In this document: positions 44,760-54,155 of the stretch, piece by piece
How positions within the stretch are numbered: position 1 is the stretch's first letter
Layout of the letters: each line of letters opens with the position of its first letter
Assembly (NCBI RefSeq): GCF_001592365.1
Contig: NZ_BCWU01000001.1
Location: 558,001 to 622,000 of the forward strand
Source: Gordonia hydrophobica NBRC 16057
GTDB lineage: Bacteria > Actinomycetota > Actinomycetes > Mycobacteriales > Mycobacteriaceae
Reading direction: 5' to 3'
DNA length: 64,000 nucleotides
Position numbers and translations under genes: made by a program
The notes under the pieces: model-generated
What the model saw: the letters and a program-made list of their open reading frames with translations, nothing else
Databases searched by the model: none
Told to the model about the DNA's origin: nothing

Positions 44760-45293
44760 ATGTCGAGTACTGCAGGGAGTGCCGGGCGCCGACCGTCGTC
44801 AGCGCGTCTCGCGGTGGTTCCGTCGTCCACAGGTGCCGCGCGGCCGGCGACGGCCGACCCGCACATCGTTCACCGCAGTCGCGACCTTCTGGAACGCGCC
44901 GAGGTGCTGTTCGATCAAGCGGCATCGGTCGATGACGACGGCGCCGAGCGTTTCCGGCTGTTCTACTTGACGGCGATTCGCGCTGCAGGCGCGATTCTGG
45001 AGATCTATGAGCCGACGGGCAAGGTACGACGGCGCCGCGGGGCGACCGACGCCTGGAGTCGAATCAAGGCCCGGGCGCCCGAGTGTGCCGAACTCGCCGA
45101 CTACTTCGGCGGGCTGTCGACCATGCGCTCGCAGGTGGAGGCCGGTTTGGTGAAGGCCGTCGATCCGACCTTCTGTGCGCGTGTCGAGCGGCGCGCGGTC
45201 GAATTCCTCGATGTAGCCGACGCCACTCTGCTGGCCTATGAACAGGGCAAATTGGCTCCCAAACGCGGCGTGTCGAGGTCGACGGTGGCATGA
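44760..45293 (+). CDS. HEPN domain protein (SAV_6107 type)
   Basis: The 177-residue protein has a short low-complexity start and then an all-helical HEPN-like domain (about 38-165: RSRDLLERAEVLFDQAASV, RFRLFYLTAIRAAGAILEIY) of the SAV_6107 group found in Actinobacteria. The RxxxxH motif typical of HEPN ribonucleases is not evident, so it may bind nucleotides or a partner instead. ATG 44760 follows GGAGG about 9 bases upstream. Upstream in-frame codons lack conservation. Function unknown. Confidence 0.78.
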   Translation: MSSTAGSAGRRPSSARLAVVPSSTGAARPATADPHIVHRSRDLLERAEVLFDQAASVDDDGAERFRLFYLTAIRAAGAILEIYEPTGKVRRRRGATDAWSRIKARAPECAELADYFGGLSTMRSQVEAGLVKAVDPTFCARVERRAVEFLDVADATLLAYEQGKLAPKRGVSRSTVA

Positions 45294-45402
45294 TCGACAT
45301 CCAACAGTCGACAATAGTGGTCGTTGCGGGCGCGGACTCGTATCATGGAGTCATAGGGGTGAGACTCCGACAACTCGCCCACGAGTCAGTAAGGGAGGAG
45401 CG

Positions 45403-45822
45403 GTGCCGCTTTCCGAGCACGAGCAGCGCATGCTCGATGAGATAGAGAGCGCTCTCTACGCCGAAGACCCGAAGTTCGTGTCGAGCGTGACCCGTCACAA
45501 GGTCGGCTTGCCGAACGCGCGTCGTCGGCTCGTGGTGGCGCTCGGCTTCCTGGCTGGACTCGCCCTGTTGGTCGGCGGGCTGATGGTCGACGTGGAGATC
45601 GGCGGACTCAAGGTCTTGAGTTTCGTCGGATTCCTCGTGATGTTCGGCGCCGCGGTCTACGGACTGATGGGCGGACGCAGCGCGGCGTCCGGACCCGCCT
45701 CGGGTTCGGCGTCTACTAAGAAGAAGAACGGCAAGGCCTCCGGTGCAAGCGGCGATTCACTCAGCCGACGCATGGAAGACCGATTCAATCGACGATTCGA
45801 GCGCGACGACAGGGACCTCTAA
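45403..45822 (+). CDS. DUF3040 membrane protein
   Basis: The 139-residue protein starts with PLSEHEQRMLDEIESALYAED, the signature of DUF3040. Two membrane helices follow (about 45-67 and 70-90), and then a Ser/Gly/Lys-rich tail that ends in charged RRMEDRFNRRFERDDRDL. It matches Rv2169c by position, the last gene before the dcw cluster. GTG 45403 is preceded by GGGAGGAG. A TATCAT box at 45341-45346 may be its promoter. Function unknown. Confidence 0.88.
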   Translation: MPLSEHEQRMLDEIESALYAEDPKFVSSVTRHKVGLPNARRRLVVALGFLAGLALLVGGLMVDVEIGGLKVLSFVGFLVMFGAAVYGLMGGRSAASGPASGSASTKKKNGKASGASGDSLSRRMEDRFNRRFERDDRDL

Positions 45823-45865
45823 CCTCTGACGCGCCGCGGCACAGTCCGCGGCCGCGATCGACACG

Positions 45866-45911
45866 GAGCGGGACCGCACCTTCGACACCGAAGGTGCGGT
45901 CCCGCTCTTTT
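45866..45911 (+). terminator. Rho-independent terminator before the dcw cluster
   Basis: A perfect 19-bp stem (45866-45884 with 45889-45907, gagcgggaccgcaccttcg and its complement) has loop acac and is followed by TTTT. It isolates the DUF3040 transcript from mraZ. Confidence 0.92.
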
Positions 45912-45956
45912 GTGCGTCCTTCCCGCGTACGCGGATCGCCCGGCGCCGGCCCGGAT

Positions 45957-46062
45957 CCCCACCTCTCCCCACCTCGGATCCTCCGCTCTCCCCACCCTGC
46001 ATCCCCACCGTCCCCCACCGCGATCCCCACTTCTCCCCACCGCGATCCCCACTTCTCCCCAC
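45957..46062 (-). repeat. Distal array of nine GTGGGG motifs in 10-bp pairs
   Basis: On the plus strand CCCCAC starts at 45957, 45967, 45990, 46003, 46013, 46025, 46035, 46047 and 46057. Eight form four pairs exactly 10 bp apart, and the last three pairs repeat every 22 bp. The minus-strand motif GTGGGG resembles the TGGG boxes just upstream of mraZ but points the other way. Confidence 0.85.
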
Positions 46063-46185
46063 CGAGGACTTGGAAGAGCTCCCACCTGCCACTTCAGTGA
46101 TGTCTTGTCACTTGGGCCTCGCGATTCGACGCGCCGGACATGCCAACAGTTTCCTGAGAATCCTGCGAGTCACAATCCTGTGACC

Positions 46186-46270
46186 TGGGAGTATGGGGAG
46201 TGGTGGTGGAACTGTGGGGCGCGATGGGGAGAAAGTGGTGGGAAGTGGGGTAGTGTGGGTCGCACTGGGA
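46186..46270 (+). promoter_or_regulatory. Probable MraZ operator array upstream of mraZ
   Basis: TGGG-type boxes start at 46186, 46194, 46215, 46225, 46236 (TGGTG), 46246, 46256 and 46266. The last six are spaced 10 or 11 bp, about one helical turn. MraZ is known to bind direct TGGG/GTGG repeats with 10-bp periodicity upstream of its own operon, so this array probably mediates autoregulation. The promoter elements within it are not clear. Confidence 0.72.
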
Positions 46271-46319
46271 GAGAGGATCCGGAAACCACTCCACCCGGGA
46301 GGGCAAGGGAGGTGTCGGC

Positions 46320-46757
46320 GTGGCTCGTTTCGTCGGCACGTACACCCCGAAGCTCGACGACAAGGGGCGGCTCACGTTGCCCGCGAAGTTTCGAGATTCA
46401 CTGGCGGGAGGGGTCATGGTCACACGGAGTCAGGACCGCAGCCTGTCGGTGTATCGGGTCGACGAGTTCGATGTCATCGCCGAGAAGGCGGTCCAGGCGT
46501 CGAGCAACGATCCGGAGGCGCGAGCCTTTGTTCGGTACTACTTCGCGGGTGCCGACGAACAGCGGCTCGACGCCCAGGGGCGGGTGAACTTGTCGGCTGA
46601 ACACCGCGACTACGCATTCCTCACCAAGGAGTGCGTCGTCATCGGCATGTACGACCATCTCGAGATCTGGGACGCGCAGAAGTGGCGTGAGTACCAGGCG
46701 GCCCACGAGGAGGCGTTCTCGAACGCAGGCTCGACGGCCCTCGACGCGATCCTCTGA
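46320..46757 (+). CDS. mraZ: Transcriptional regulator MraZ
   Basis: The 145-residue protein has two SpoVT/AbrB-like halves, each with the DxxxR motif: [12 protein letters not shown] near residue 13 and [12 protein letters not shown] near 83. MraZ forms rings of subunits that bind the direct repeats upstream of the dcw operon and usually repress it. The start is GTG 46320, 7 bases after AAGGGAGG. It is followed by 222 non-coding bases, so rsmH may have an additional promoter. Confidence 0.95.
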   Translation: MARFVGTYTPKLDDKGRLTLPAKFRDSLAGGVMVTRSQDRSLSVYRVDEFDVIAEKAVQASSNDPEARAFVRYYFAGADEQRLDAQGRVNLSAEHRDYAFLTKECVVIGMYDHLEIWDAQKWREYQAAHEEAFSNAGSTALDAIL

Positions 46758-46888
46758 CGGCGCGCGTCCACGAATTGAACATCGGAGATGACGACTCGCT
46801 GCGGTGAGTCGAGGCCTCGGCCCGATCGACCCTGACGTACTTCCCCAACGCCAGGTGCGCTCGGGCGGGGACCCCGCTTCACCGCAGC

Positions 46889-46907
46889 GATTCTCGAATC
46901 GAGAATC
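46889..46907. repeat. Short palindrome between mraZ and rsmH
   Basis: GATTCTCG-AAT-CGAGAATC, a perfect 8-bp inverted repeat, lies about 75 bases before the rsmH start. It could be a regulator site or a processing hairpin. The rest of the 222-base gap shows nothing I recognise. Confidence 0.5.
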
Positions 46908-46979
46908 GACGCCGACATCTCCGAATGCCGCAGGGGGCGGCAGAGTTTCTGCCAGCACGAACCACGGGAGGGAGCGCGG

Positions 46980-47975
46980 GTGAACGCACCGCAGCAAGGC
47001 GAACACGGGCACGTTCCCGTGATGGCCGATCGCATGTTCGCGCTGCTCGAGCCCGCACTCACCCGTCTCGCCGCAGACGGCTCGGGCGCAGTCCTCGTCG
47101 ACGGGACCCTCGGCGCAGGCGGCCACACCGAATACTTCCTCGATCGACTCGCGGGTCTGCATGTCGTCGGCATCGACCGCGACACCTCGGCGATCGAGAT
47201 CGCGTCGTCGCGACTGGCACGGTTCGGCGATCGGGTCGAATTCCATCACCACCGGTACGACGAGATCGCCGACGTGGTCGCCACGACCGGACGACCGAGC
47301 GTCGACGGGGTCCTCCTGGACCTCGGAGTCTCCTCGATGCAGCTCGACCGAGCCGATCGGGGCTTCGCGTACTCGATCGACGCGCCGCTGGACATGCGGA
47401 TGAACCCCGACGACGAGCTCACCGCCGCAGACGTCCTCAACACCTACGACCACGGCGCGCTGGCGCGCGTGCTCAGCGAGTACGGCGAGGAACGGTTCGC
47501 GGGCAAGATCGCCTCGGCGGTCCTCCGCGAGCGTTCGAAAGAACCCTTCACCACCAGCGGTCGTCTCGTGGAACTGCTGTACGCGACGATTCCGGCCGCC
47601 ACCCGTCGGTCCGGTGGGCACCCGGCCAAGCGCACGTTCCAGGCACTGCGGATCGAGGTCAACCACGAACTCGACTCGCTGCGCGGAGTGATCCCGGCGT
47701 CGCTCGACGTCCTGGCGGTGGGCGGGCGCCTCGCAGTGATGAGTTATCAGTCGCTGGAGGACCGCATCGTCAAGCGCGATTTCGCCGCCGCCGTCGCGAA
47801 CACCACGCCCGCGGGCCTGCCCGTGGACCTGCCGGGCACCGCTCCGGCGTTCACCCTGATCACTCGGGGTGCCGAACAAGCCAATGCTGCTGAACGGGAA
47901 GCCAATCCCCGTTCGGCGCCGGTCCGCATCCGGGCCATCGAACGGATCGCTGCAGACGGAAAGGGACGACAGTGA
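46980..47975 (+). CDS. rsmH: 16S rRNA (cytosine(1402)-N(4))-methyltransferase RsmH
   Basis: RsmH (MraW) methylates C1402 in the decoding site of 16S rRNA with S-adenosylmethionine. The 331-residue protein shows [15 protein letters not shown], the SAM loop [16 protein letters not shown] (about 41-56), [14 protein letters not shown] and the C-terminal [20 protein letters not shown] 46980 has GGGAGGG 7 bases upstream. The stop overlaps the next gene as GTGA. Confidence 0.96.
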   Translation: MNAPQQGEHGHVPVMADRMFALLEPALTRLAADGSGAVLVDGTLGAGGHTEYFLDRLAGLHVVGIDRDTSAIEIASSRLARFGDRVEFHHHRYDEIADVVATTGRPSVDGVLLDLGVSSMQLDRADRGFAYSIDAPLDMRMNPDDELTAADVLNTYDHGALARVLSEYGEERFAGKIASAVLRERSKEPFTTSGRLVELLYATIPAATRRSGGHPAKRTFQALRIEVNHELDSLRGVIPASLDVLAVGGRLAVMSYQSLEDRIVKRDFAAAVANTTPAGLPVDLPGTAPAFTLITRGAEQANAAEREANPRSAPVRIRAIERIAADGKGRQ

Positions 47976-48808
47976 CACTCGTGGACACTCGCACCGCCGG
48001 GAAGCGCGAGAGTTCGGTGCGACGAGGGCGCGGCGGTCAGTCCGTCGCGGCGGAGCGTCCGTCTCGATCCAAAGCCGCGCAGCGAGCACTCGATCGTCGT
48101 ACCCGGCGGCACGGTGCGGGCGGCCGCCTCCCGATCACCGGCCGCAAGATCGCAGGTGTCCCGTTGGTGGTGCCCATTCTCGCGCTGGTGCTCGGGACGT
48201 TGGCATTGACGCTGGTGCTGACCACAAAGTCCGCGCAGGACTCCTACGCGATCGACGCGCTGCGAGAACAGAATCAGGAACTGCAGGCGGGCGCGGACTC
48301 ACTGAAGCAGCAGGTCGACGCGGGTGACTCGGCACCGGCATTGGCCAAGGCCGCGGCACAGCAGGGCATGGTGCCTGCGACGGACTCGGCCGAGATCATC
48401 GTCGGCGCCGACGGCAAGGCACGGCTGCGCGGGACACCGAGCCCGGCCGCGGGGGAGGCTCTTCCGGACCTGAACCCCGAGCCCGATCCCGTCGACAAGA
48501 TCGACAAGAGCAAGGTGGACGACTCCGAGGGCCTCGGCGGCTCGTCGTCGGACCGGCAGCCGTCGACCACGGCGCCGTCGACGACCCAGCCGTCGACCAG
48601 TGCGCCGGGGACGTCTCAGCCGTCGACCGCCCAGCCGTCGACGAGCACCCCGGCGCCGAACCCCCGGCCGACGACGAACCCGACACCGTCCACCAACCCC
48701 GCGCCTTCGACGAACACGACACCCGATGTCCGCAGGCAGGCGGGTCAGGCGACGAATGTGGTGCCGCGTTCCGCCACGCCGCAGTCCAATACCGTGCCGA
48801 CGCGCTGA
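47972..48808 (+). CDS. FtsL-like septum protein with long Pro/Thr-rich tail
   Basis: The 278-residue protein (Rv2164c type) has a basic cytoplasmic start, one membrane helix (about 62-84), a short coiled coil ([20 protein letters not shown], about 97-116) and then an extended extracytoplasmic region. The last ~100 residues are low-complexity, built of [17 protein letters not shown] repeats. Its size and place between rsmH and ftsI fit FtsL, which with FtsB and FtsQ activates FtsWI. GTG 47972 overlaps the rsmH stop by 4 bases. Confidence 0.85.
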   Translation: MTLVDTRTAGKRESSVRRGRGGQSVAAERPSRSKAAQRALDRRTRRHGAGGRLPITGRKIAGVPLVVPILALVLGTLALTLVLTTKSAQDSYAIDALREQNQELQAGADSLKQQVDAGDSAPALAKAAAQQGMVPATDSAEIIVGADGKARLRGTPSPAAGEALPDLNPEPDPVDKIDKSKVDDSEGLGGSSSDRQPSTTAPSTTQPSTSAPGTSQPSTAQPSTSTPAPNPRPTTNPTPSTNPAPSTNTTPDVRRQAGQATNVVPRSATPQSNTVPTR

Positions 48809-48823
48809 TGCAGGAGAGAATCG

Positions 48824-50746
48824 GTGATCATGACCCGAACCCGATCCCCGCGCTCAGCTGAGCCGAGGTCGGACGGTCGCGGCTCCGGCGCCACACGCAC
48901 CGCAGGCGGCACACCGCCGTCCGGCCCACCGCGATCGCCGCGCGCCTCGGACTCCTGGTCGGCGAAGTTCATCGGCCGCCAGCGTGTCCTCTGGGTGTTG
49001 ATCGCGATCGTCTGCCTCGCCATCAGTGGGCGGATGGTCTACGTCCACGTGATCGCGGCCGACTCGATCTCGGCGCAGGCCGCACAGCAGCGCTCGATCA
49101 CCAACATCCTGCCCGCCATCCGCGGCAGCATCGTCGACCGCGCCGGCCGCCTGCTGGCTCACTCCGACGACGCGCGTGCCCTGACGTTCCAGCCCAAGGC
49201 GGTGCGGAAGCAGATCGCCGAGGCGCACGCGAAGGATCCGGCGGTGCCGGACGTGGACACCAGACTGGGGCAGATCGCCGACGGGGTCTCGTCGGCGCTG
49301 GGCGGCAGCATCTCGTCCGAGGACCTCCTCACGCAGTTCAAGTCCGATAAAGACTTCGTGTACCTGGCACGGCTGGTCTCCATCGAGACCACCAAGCAGA
49401 TCCAGGACCAGTACCCCGAGGTCGGCGCCGAACGACAGAGCAATCGCCTCTACCCGGGCGGATCGCTCGCGGCGAACATCGTCGGTGACGTCAACTTCGA
49501 CGGCAACGGCTCCATCGGGCTCGAGTCGTCGCTCGACTCGGTCCTCGCGGGCACCAACGGCACCGAGACCTACGACCAGGGGCGCGGCGGCGGCGTCATC
49601 CCCGGCAGCAAGCGCAATGTGCATCCGGCGGTCGACGGCCAGACCGTGCATCTCACGATCGATTCGGACCTGCAGTGGTTTGTGCAGAGCCAGGTGAATC
49701 TCGCCAAGAAGCGGTCAGGCGCCCACAACGTGTCCGCGGTGGTGCTCGACGCCAAGACCGGCCAGGTGCTGGCGATGGCGAACGACGGAACCTTCGATCC
49801 ATCGCGCCCCCTGTCGGAGCAGGAGGACGCCTTCCTCGGCAACCGGCCGGTCACCTCGCCGTTCGAGCCGGGATCGGTCAACAAGATCATCACCGCGGCG
49901 GCGGCGCTGGAGTACGGCCTGACCACACCCACCGAGATCCACCAGGTCCCCGGGTCCATCCGGATGTCGGGGATCACCGTCAACGACGCGTGGGTCCACG
50001 GCACCGAGCCGTTCACGACGACGGGCATCTTCGGCAAGTCGTCGAACGTCGGGACGCTGATGCTGGCCCAGAAGGTCGGGGAGGAGCGGTTCGCCGACAT
50101 GGTCGCCAAGTTCGGCCTCGGTGAGCGGACCGGAATCGGGCTGCCCGGCGAGAGCCCGGGCGCCGTGCCCGCCCTGAGCCAGTGGTCGGGCGGCTCGTTC
50201 GCCAACCTGCCGATCGGGCAGGGCTTGTCGACCACGCTGCTGCAGATGACGTCGATGTATCAGGCCATCGCCAACGGCGGCGTCCGCATTCAGCCGCGGA
50301 TCATCGCCTCGGAGGACGAGGCCGCCGCCGGCGTCGAGCCGCCGAAATCGGTCCGCGTGGTGAGCCCGAAGACCGCGAAGACGGCCCTCGACATGTTTCG
50401 CGCCGTGATGCAGGACGATCCCAGCGGAGTCCAGAGCGGCACCGGCGCCAAGGGCGCCATCGCCGGCTACCAGACGGCGGGCAAGACCGGCACTGCCCAG
50501 CAGGTGGATCCCAAGTGCAACTGCTACTCGCGAAGCAGTTACAACATCACCTTCGCCGGGATCGCGCCCGCCGACGACCCGCGGTTCGTCGTCGGCATCA
50601 TGATGGACAACCCGGTCCGCAGTTCGGACGGCACCGGCGGACAGTCGGCCGCGCCACTGTTCAGCACCGTCGGCTCGTGGTTGTTGCGCCACGACAAGGT
50701 GCCGTTCTCGTCACGTCCCACTCCGCAGCTGCGTCTGATGGGGTGA
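48824..50746 (+). CDS. ftsI: Peptidoglycan transpeptidase FtsI (PBP3, PbpB)
   Basis: FtsI cross-links septal peptidoglycan. The 640-residue class B penicillin-binding protein has a cytoplasmic start of about 50 residues, one membrane helix (about 54-74), a dimerisation domain and a transpeptidase domain with S351-V-N-K354, S406-S-N408 and K554-T-G. A pair of cysteines (PKCNCYS) follows the KTG motif. GTG 48824 is 7 bases after AGGAG; ATG 48830 is less well spaced. It starts 15 bases after the FtsL-like gene. Confidence 0.96.
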   Translation: MIMTRTRSPRSAEPRSDGRGSGATRTAGGTPPSGPPRSPRASDSWSAKFIGRQRVLWVLIAIVCLAISGRMVYVHVIAADSISAQAAQQRSITNILPAIRGSIVDRAGRLLAHSDDARALTFQPKAVRKQIAEAHAKDPAVPDVDTRLGQIADGVSSALGGSISSEDLLTQFKSDKDFVYLARLVSIETTKQIQDQYPEVGAERQSNRLYPGGSLAANIVGDVNFDGNGSIGLESSLDSVLAGTNGTETYDQGRGGGVIPGSKRNVHPAVDGQTVHLTIDSDLQWFVQSQVNLAKKRSGAHNVSAVVLDAKTGQVLAMANDGTFDPSRPLSEQEDAFLGNRPVTSPFEPGSVNKIITAAAALEYGLTTPTEIHQVPGSIRMSGITVNDAWVHGTEPFTTTGIFGKSSNVGTLMLAQKVGEERFADMVAKFGLGERTGIGLPGESPGAVPALSQWSGGSFANLPIGQGLSTTLLQMTSMYQAIANGGVRIQPRIIASEDEAAAGVEPPKSVRVVSPKTAKTALDMFRAVMQDDPSGVQSGTGAKGAIAGYQTAGKTGTAQQVDPKCNCYSRSSYNITFAGIAPADDPRFVVGIMMDNPVRSSDGTGGQSAAPLFSTVGSWLLRHDKVPFSSRPTPQLRLMG

Positions 50747-50846
50747 ACGACGCCGAATCCACGGTAGATTCGATGCGTTGTGAACCGTCAGGATGCTCGG
50801 AGACGAGCACGACGGACGAGACAGGTTGAGGCGGAGGTCTGAGGTA

Positions 50847-52997
50847 GTGGTGGAGCCGCGATCCGGCGACAACGATAACCAACAGCGGGGTAACCAACAG
50901 CGGGGTAACGACGAGCGCGGCAGCGACGTGACTCGGCGCGCGGTGATCCGACCGACCGAGGTGCGGCCGGTGCCGTTGAGCACGCTGGCGCATGCCGTCG
51001 AGGCGACGCTCGACGGCGACGACGTCGACCTCTGCGGTGTCACCCTGCGGTCGCAGGACGCCGGGGACGGCGATCTGTTCGCCGCCTTGGCCGGAGGTGC
51101 GACGCACGGCGCCAAGTACGCGGGCCAGGCAGTGGACGCGGGAGCGACGGCGATCTTCACCGATCCTGCCGGACTCGAGGTGATCCGCGCCGACGACCGA
51201 CTGGCCGCAGTGCCGGTGCTCGTGCATCCGACGCCGCGCGCGGTGCTCGGTGCGGTGTCCTCGCGCGTCTACGGCGATCCCTCGGCGCAGATGACGCTGA
51301 TCGGCGTCACCGGTACCTCCGGCAAGACGACGACGTCGTATCTCGCGGAGGCGGCCCTGCGCCAGGCCGGCCGGGTGGTGGGCCTGGTCGGGACCGTCGA
51401 GGTGCGGGTCGACGGGACCGTGGTGCCGACGACGCTCACCACGCCGGAAGCGCCCGACCTGCAGCGATTGTTCGCGGTGATGCGTGAACGCGGCGTCGAC
51501 ACCGTCGTCATGGAGGTGTCCAGCCACGCGCTGGCGCTGGGGCGCGTCGACGGAAGCCACTTCGCTGTCGGCGGCTTCACCAATCTCTCGCAGGATCACC
51601 TCGACTACCACCGCACCATGGACGCGTACTTCGAGGCCAAAGCGAAACTGTTCCAGGCCGATTCGCCGACCCAGGCGCAGCAGGCGGTGATCTGCGTCGA
51701 CGATGAGTGGGGCACGCGGATGGCCCAGGTGGTCGCGGACGCGGGGGAGTCGGCAGCCACTGTCTCCACCCTCGGGTCCGGAGACTGGTCCGTCACCCGG
51801 ACCGTCCGGTCGGATCCGGGATCGCAGACCGTGCTCATCGCGACGCCACAGGGCAGCGAACTGGAGATGACGGTCCCGCTGCCGGGCGCCTACAACGTGG
51901 CGAACGCGCTGCTGGCCGTCGCGATGGTGACCGCGGCCGGCGTCGACACGGAGGTGGCGATCGCGGGGTTGACCGCGGTCGCGGTTCCCGGACGACTGGA
52001 GAAGGTGGAACGCGGACAGGACTTCCTCGCCGTCGTCGACTACGCGCACAAGCCCGCAGCCGTGGAGGCGGTGCTCGCCACGTTGCGCGCACAGACCTCC
52101 GGTGCGGCGGCGCCGGGTCGAGTGGGCGTCGTGCTCGGCGCAGGCGGCGACCGCGACACCGAGAAGCGTCCGCTCATGGGCGCGGCGGCGGCCCGCGGCG
52201 CCGACCTGGTGGTGATCACCGACGACAACCCCCGCAGCGAGGACCCCGCAGCCATCCGCGCCGCGGTGGTCGCCGGTGCCCGCGGCGCGCAGACGTCCGC
52301 CGAGGTCCGGGAGATCGGCGGCCGCCGCGAGGCGATCGCCGCAGCCGTCGACTGGGCGCAGCCGGGCGATATCGTGCTCGTTGCAGGCAAGGGCCACGAG
52401 ACCGGCCAGGAGATCGCCGGCGTGAAGCATCCGTTCGACGACCGGGTGGTTCTCGGCGAACTGCTCGATGCGCGCGTCAGTGCGCGCGACGACATCCCGC
52501 TGCGGGTGTTGGTGACCGATCCCGCGGCCGGGATCGACGAGGCGCGGCGGTTGGTCCGTGAACTGGTGACCCTCGCCGCGGACACCGGTGTCGGCAGTGC
52601 TCATCGACTGCCGGGCACGGACGCCGCGCACCGTACGTGGGTGATCGTCGGCGAGTTCCCCGCCGTCGACGACCGTGACGAGAACGCCCGCTGCCTGGAA
52701 CACGACGGGCTCGGCAGGCAGATCGTGCGATTGGCGATCGACAAGGTGATCTCGGTCGGCGACGACGTCCGGACGGTGCGGGCGCTGCACCAGGGCGCCG
52801 TGATGGAGGGGTCGTGGGGCGACGAAGCCGAGTCGGTTCGCTCGATCGACGACGCGATCGCTCGTCTGCGCGACGACCCGGCCGACGCACCGAGTCCGGG
52901 CGACATCGCACTCGTCGCCGGTGGTGACCTCGGCGACGCACTCGTGCGGTACTGGCGTGACGAGGCCGGATTCGAGGTCGAGGTGCTCACCCGATGA
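50847..52997 (+). CDS. murE: MurE (meso-DAP-adding) ligase with an appended MurF C-terminal-like domain
   Basis: MurE adds meso-diaminopimelate to UDP-MurNAc-L-Ala-D-Glu. The 716-residue product is about 200 longer than normal. Residues to about 545 are a complete MurE: GTSGKTT (156-162) and the DAP-specifying DNPR (460-463). Residues about 550-716 resemble only the last domain of MurF, with RTWVIVGEF, CLEHDGLGRQ and GAVMEGSWGDEAESV, then PGDIALVAGGDLG. The DxYNANP nucleotide motif of MurF is not recognisable. No other murF is in the cluster. GTG 50847 has GGAGG 9 bases upstream; ATG 50793 is the alternative. The N-terminus has a 15-bp in-frame repeat (NQQRG twice). Confidence 0.9.
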   Translation: MVEPRSGDNDNQQRGNQQRGNDERGSDVTRRAVIRPTEVRPVPLSTLAHAVEATLDGDDVDLCGVTLRSQDAGDGDLFAALAGGATHGAKYAGQAVDAGATAIFTDPAGLEVIRADDRLAAVPVLVHPTPRAVLGAVSSRVYGDPSAQMTLIGVTGTSGKTTTSYLAEAALRQAGRVVGLVGTVEVRVDGTVVPTTLTTPEAPDLQRLFAVMRERGVDTVVMEVSSHALALGRVDGSHFAVGGFTNLSQDHLDYHRTMDAYFEAKAKLFQADSPTQAQQAVICVDDEWGTRMAQVVADAGESAATVSTLGSGDWSVTRTVRSDPGSQTVLIATPQGSELEMTVPLPGAYNVANALLAVAMVTAAGVDTEVAIAGLTAVAVPGRLEKVERGQDFLAVVDYAHKPAAVEAVLATLRAQTSGAAAPGRVGVVLGAGGDRDTEKRPLMGAAAARGADLVVITDDNPRSEDPAAIRAAVVAGARGAQTSAEVREIGGRREAIAAAVDWAQPGDIVLVAGKGHETGQEIAGVKHPFDDRVVLGELLDARVSARDDIPLRVLVTDPAAGIDEARRLVRELVTLAADTGVGSAHRLPGTDAAHRTWVIVGEFPAVDDRDENARCLEHDGLGRQIVRLAIDKVISVGDDVRTVRALHQGAVMEGSWGDEAESVRSIDDAIARLRDDPADAPSPGDIALVAGGDLGDALVRYWRDEAGFEVEVLTR
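50877..50906 (+). repeat. 15-bp tandem repeat at the murE N-terminus
   Basis: aaccaacagcggggt occurs twice without change (50877-50891 and 50892-50906). It is in frame and encodes NQQRG repeated, in the unconserved leader before the MurE domain. Confidence 0.85.
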
Positions 52998-53062
52998 GCG
53001 GGCCGACCTGCGGTGCACGCTAGATTCGTAGTTCGAAGAATACCGACGAGTAAGGACATGCA

Positions 53063-54154
53063 GTGACCCAGATACTGATCGCGGGCGCGATCTCGCTGGC
53101 AGTGTCGATTCTGCTGACGCCAGTGCTGATCAAGGTGTTCTCGCGCCAGGGATTCGGTCAGGAGATCCGGATCGACGGCCCGCAGAGCCACCAGTCCAAG
53201 CGCGGCACGCCGTCGATGGGCGGCGTGGCGATCGTGGCGGCGCTGTGGTTGGGATACCTGGGTGCACACCTGTTCGGTTACATCGACGAGGGAAGCGGCC
53301 CGTCGGCGTCGGGCATGCTGGTCCTCGGTCTGGCGACGGCCTTGGCCGCCGTCGGTTTTCTCGACGACTTCATCAAGATCTACAAGTCGCGGAACCTCGG
53401 CCTGAACAAGACGGCCAAGTCGGTGGGACAGATGGTCGCGGCGATCATCTTCGGCATCCTGCTGCTCCAGTTCCCGAACGCCGAAGGGCAGACTCCGGCC
53501 AGCGAGTACCTCTCGTACACGCGTGACATCAACGTCATCTCGCTCGGCGCCGTCGGCTTCGTGCTGTTCTGCTGGCTGGTGGTCGCGGCGTGGTCCAACG
53601 CCGTCAACTTCACCGACGGCCTCGACGGGCTGGCCGCGGGGTCGGCCGCCCTGGTGATGGGCGCGTACGTGCTCATCACCTTCTGGCAGTACCGCAACCC
53701 GTGTGCGCCGCTTCCGGCGAACGCCGAGAACGCGAGTGCCTGCTACGACGTGCGCGATCCGCTCGACCTCGCGATCATCGCGGTCGCTGCGGGCGGCGCC
53801 TGCCTGGGCTTCCTCTGGTGGAATGCGGCGCCGGCCAAGATCTTCATGGGTGACACCGGCTCCCTGGCCCTCGGCGGCCTGGTCGCCGGACTGTCGTTGA
53901 CCACCCGCACCGAACTGCTGATGGTCGTCATCGGCGCGCTGTTCGTCGCCGAGATGATCTCGGTGGTCCTGCAGATCCTGTTCTTCCGCACCACGGGCAA
54001 GCGGATCTTCCGGATGGCGCCGTTCCACCACCACTTCGAGTTGGGCGGGTGGGCCGAGACCACGGTCATCATCAGATTCTGGTTGTTGACCGCGATCTCC
54101 TGCGCCCTCGGCCTGTCCCTGTTCTATGGCGAGTTCATCTCGCACGCCGCCTGA
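53063..54154 (+). CDS. mraY: Phospho-N-acetylmuramoyl-pentapeptide transferase MraY
   Basis: MraY moves phospho-MurNAc-pentapeptide to decaprenyl phosphate, forming lipid I. The 363-residue protein has about ten membrane helices and the family loops [27 protein letters not shown] and [11 protein letters not shown] with their catalytic aspartates; it ends with the HHHFE loop ([10 protein letters not shown]). GTG 53063 has AAGGA 6 bases upstream. It follows murE by 65 bases, the place where murF would normally be. Its substrate requires MurF, which must therefore come from elsewhere. Confidence 0.96.
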   Translation: MTQILIAGAISLAVSILLTPVLIKVFSRQGFGQEIRIDGPQSHQSKRGTPSMGGVAIVAALWLGYLGAHLFGYIDEGSGPSASGMLVLGLATALAAVGFLDDFIKIYKSRNLGLNKTAKSVGQMVAAIIFGILLLQFPNAEGQTPASEYLSYTRDINVISLGAVGFVLFCWLVVAAWSNAVNFTDGLDGLAAGSAALVMGAYVLITFWQYRNPCAPLPANAENASACYDVRDPLDLAIIAVAAGGACLGFLWWNAAPAKIFMGDTGSLALGGLVAGLSLTTRTELLMVVIGALFVAEMISVVLQILFFRTTGKRIFRMAPFHHHFELGGWAETTVIIRFWLLTAISCALGLSLFYGEFISHAA

Positions 54155-54155
54155 T

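Larger units (their letters stand above)
45823..46319. other. Regulatory interval upstream of the dcw cluster
   Basis: These 497 bases hold no gene. From left to right they contain a strong terminator (45866-45911), an array of CCCCAC motifs (45957-46062), about 120 bases without recognised features, and the TGGG array (46186-46270) with the mraZ ribosome site AAGGGAGG (46305-46312). Confidence 0.75.

Noticed and set aside
50661..53018. A 785-codon leftward open frame opposite murE
   Set aside because: It is antisense to murE, has no recognisable domain and no ribosome site.
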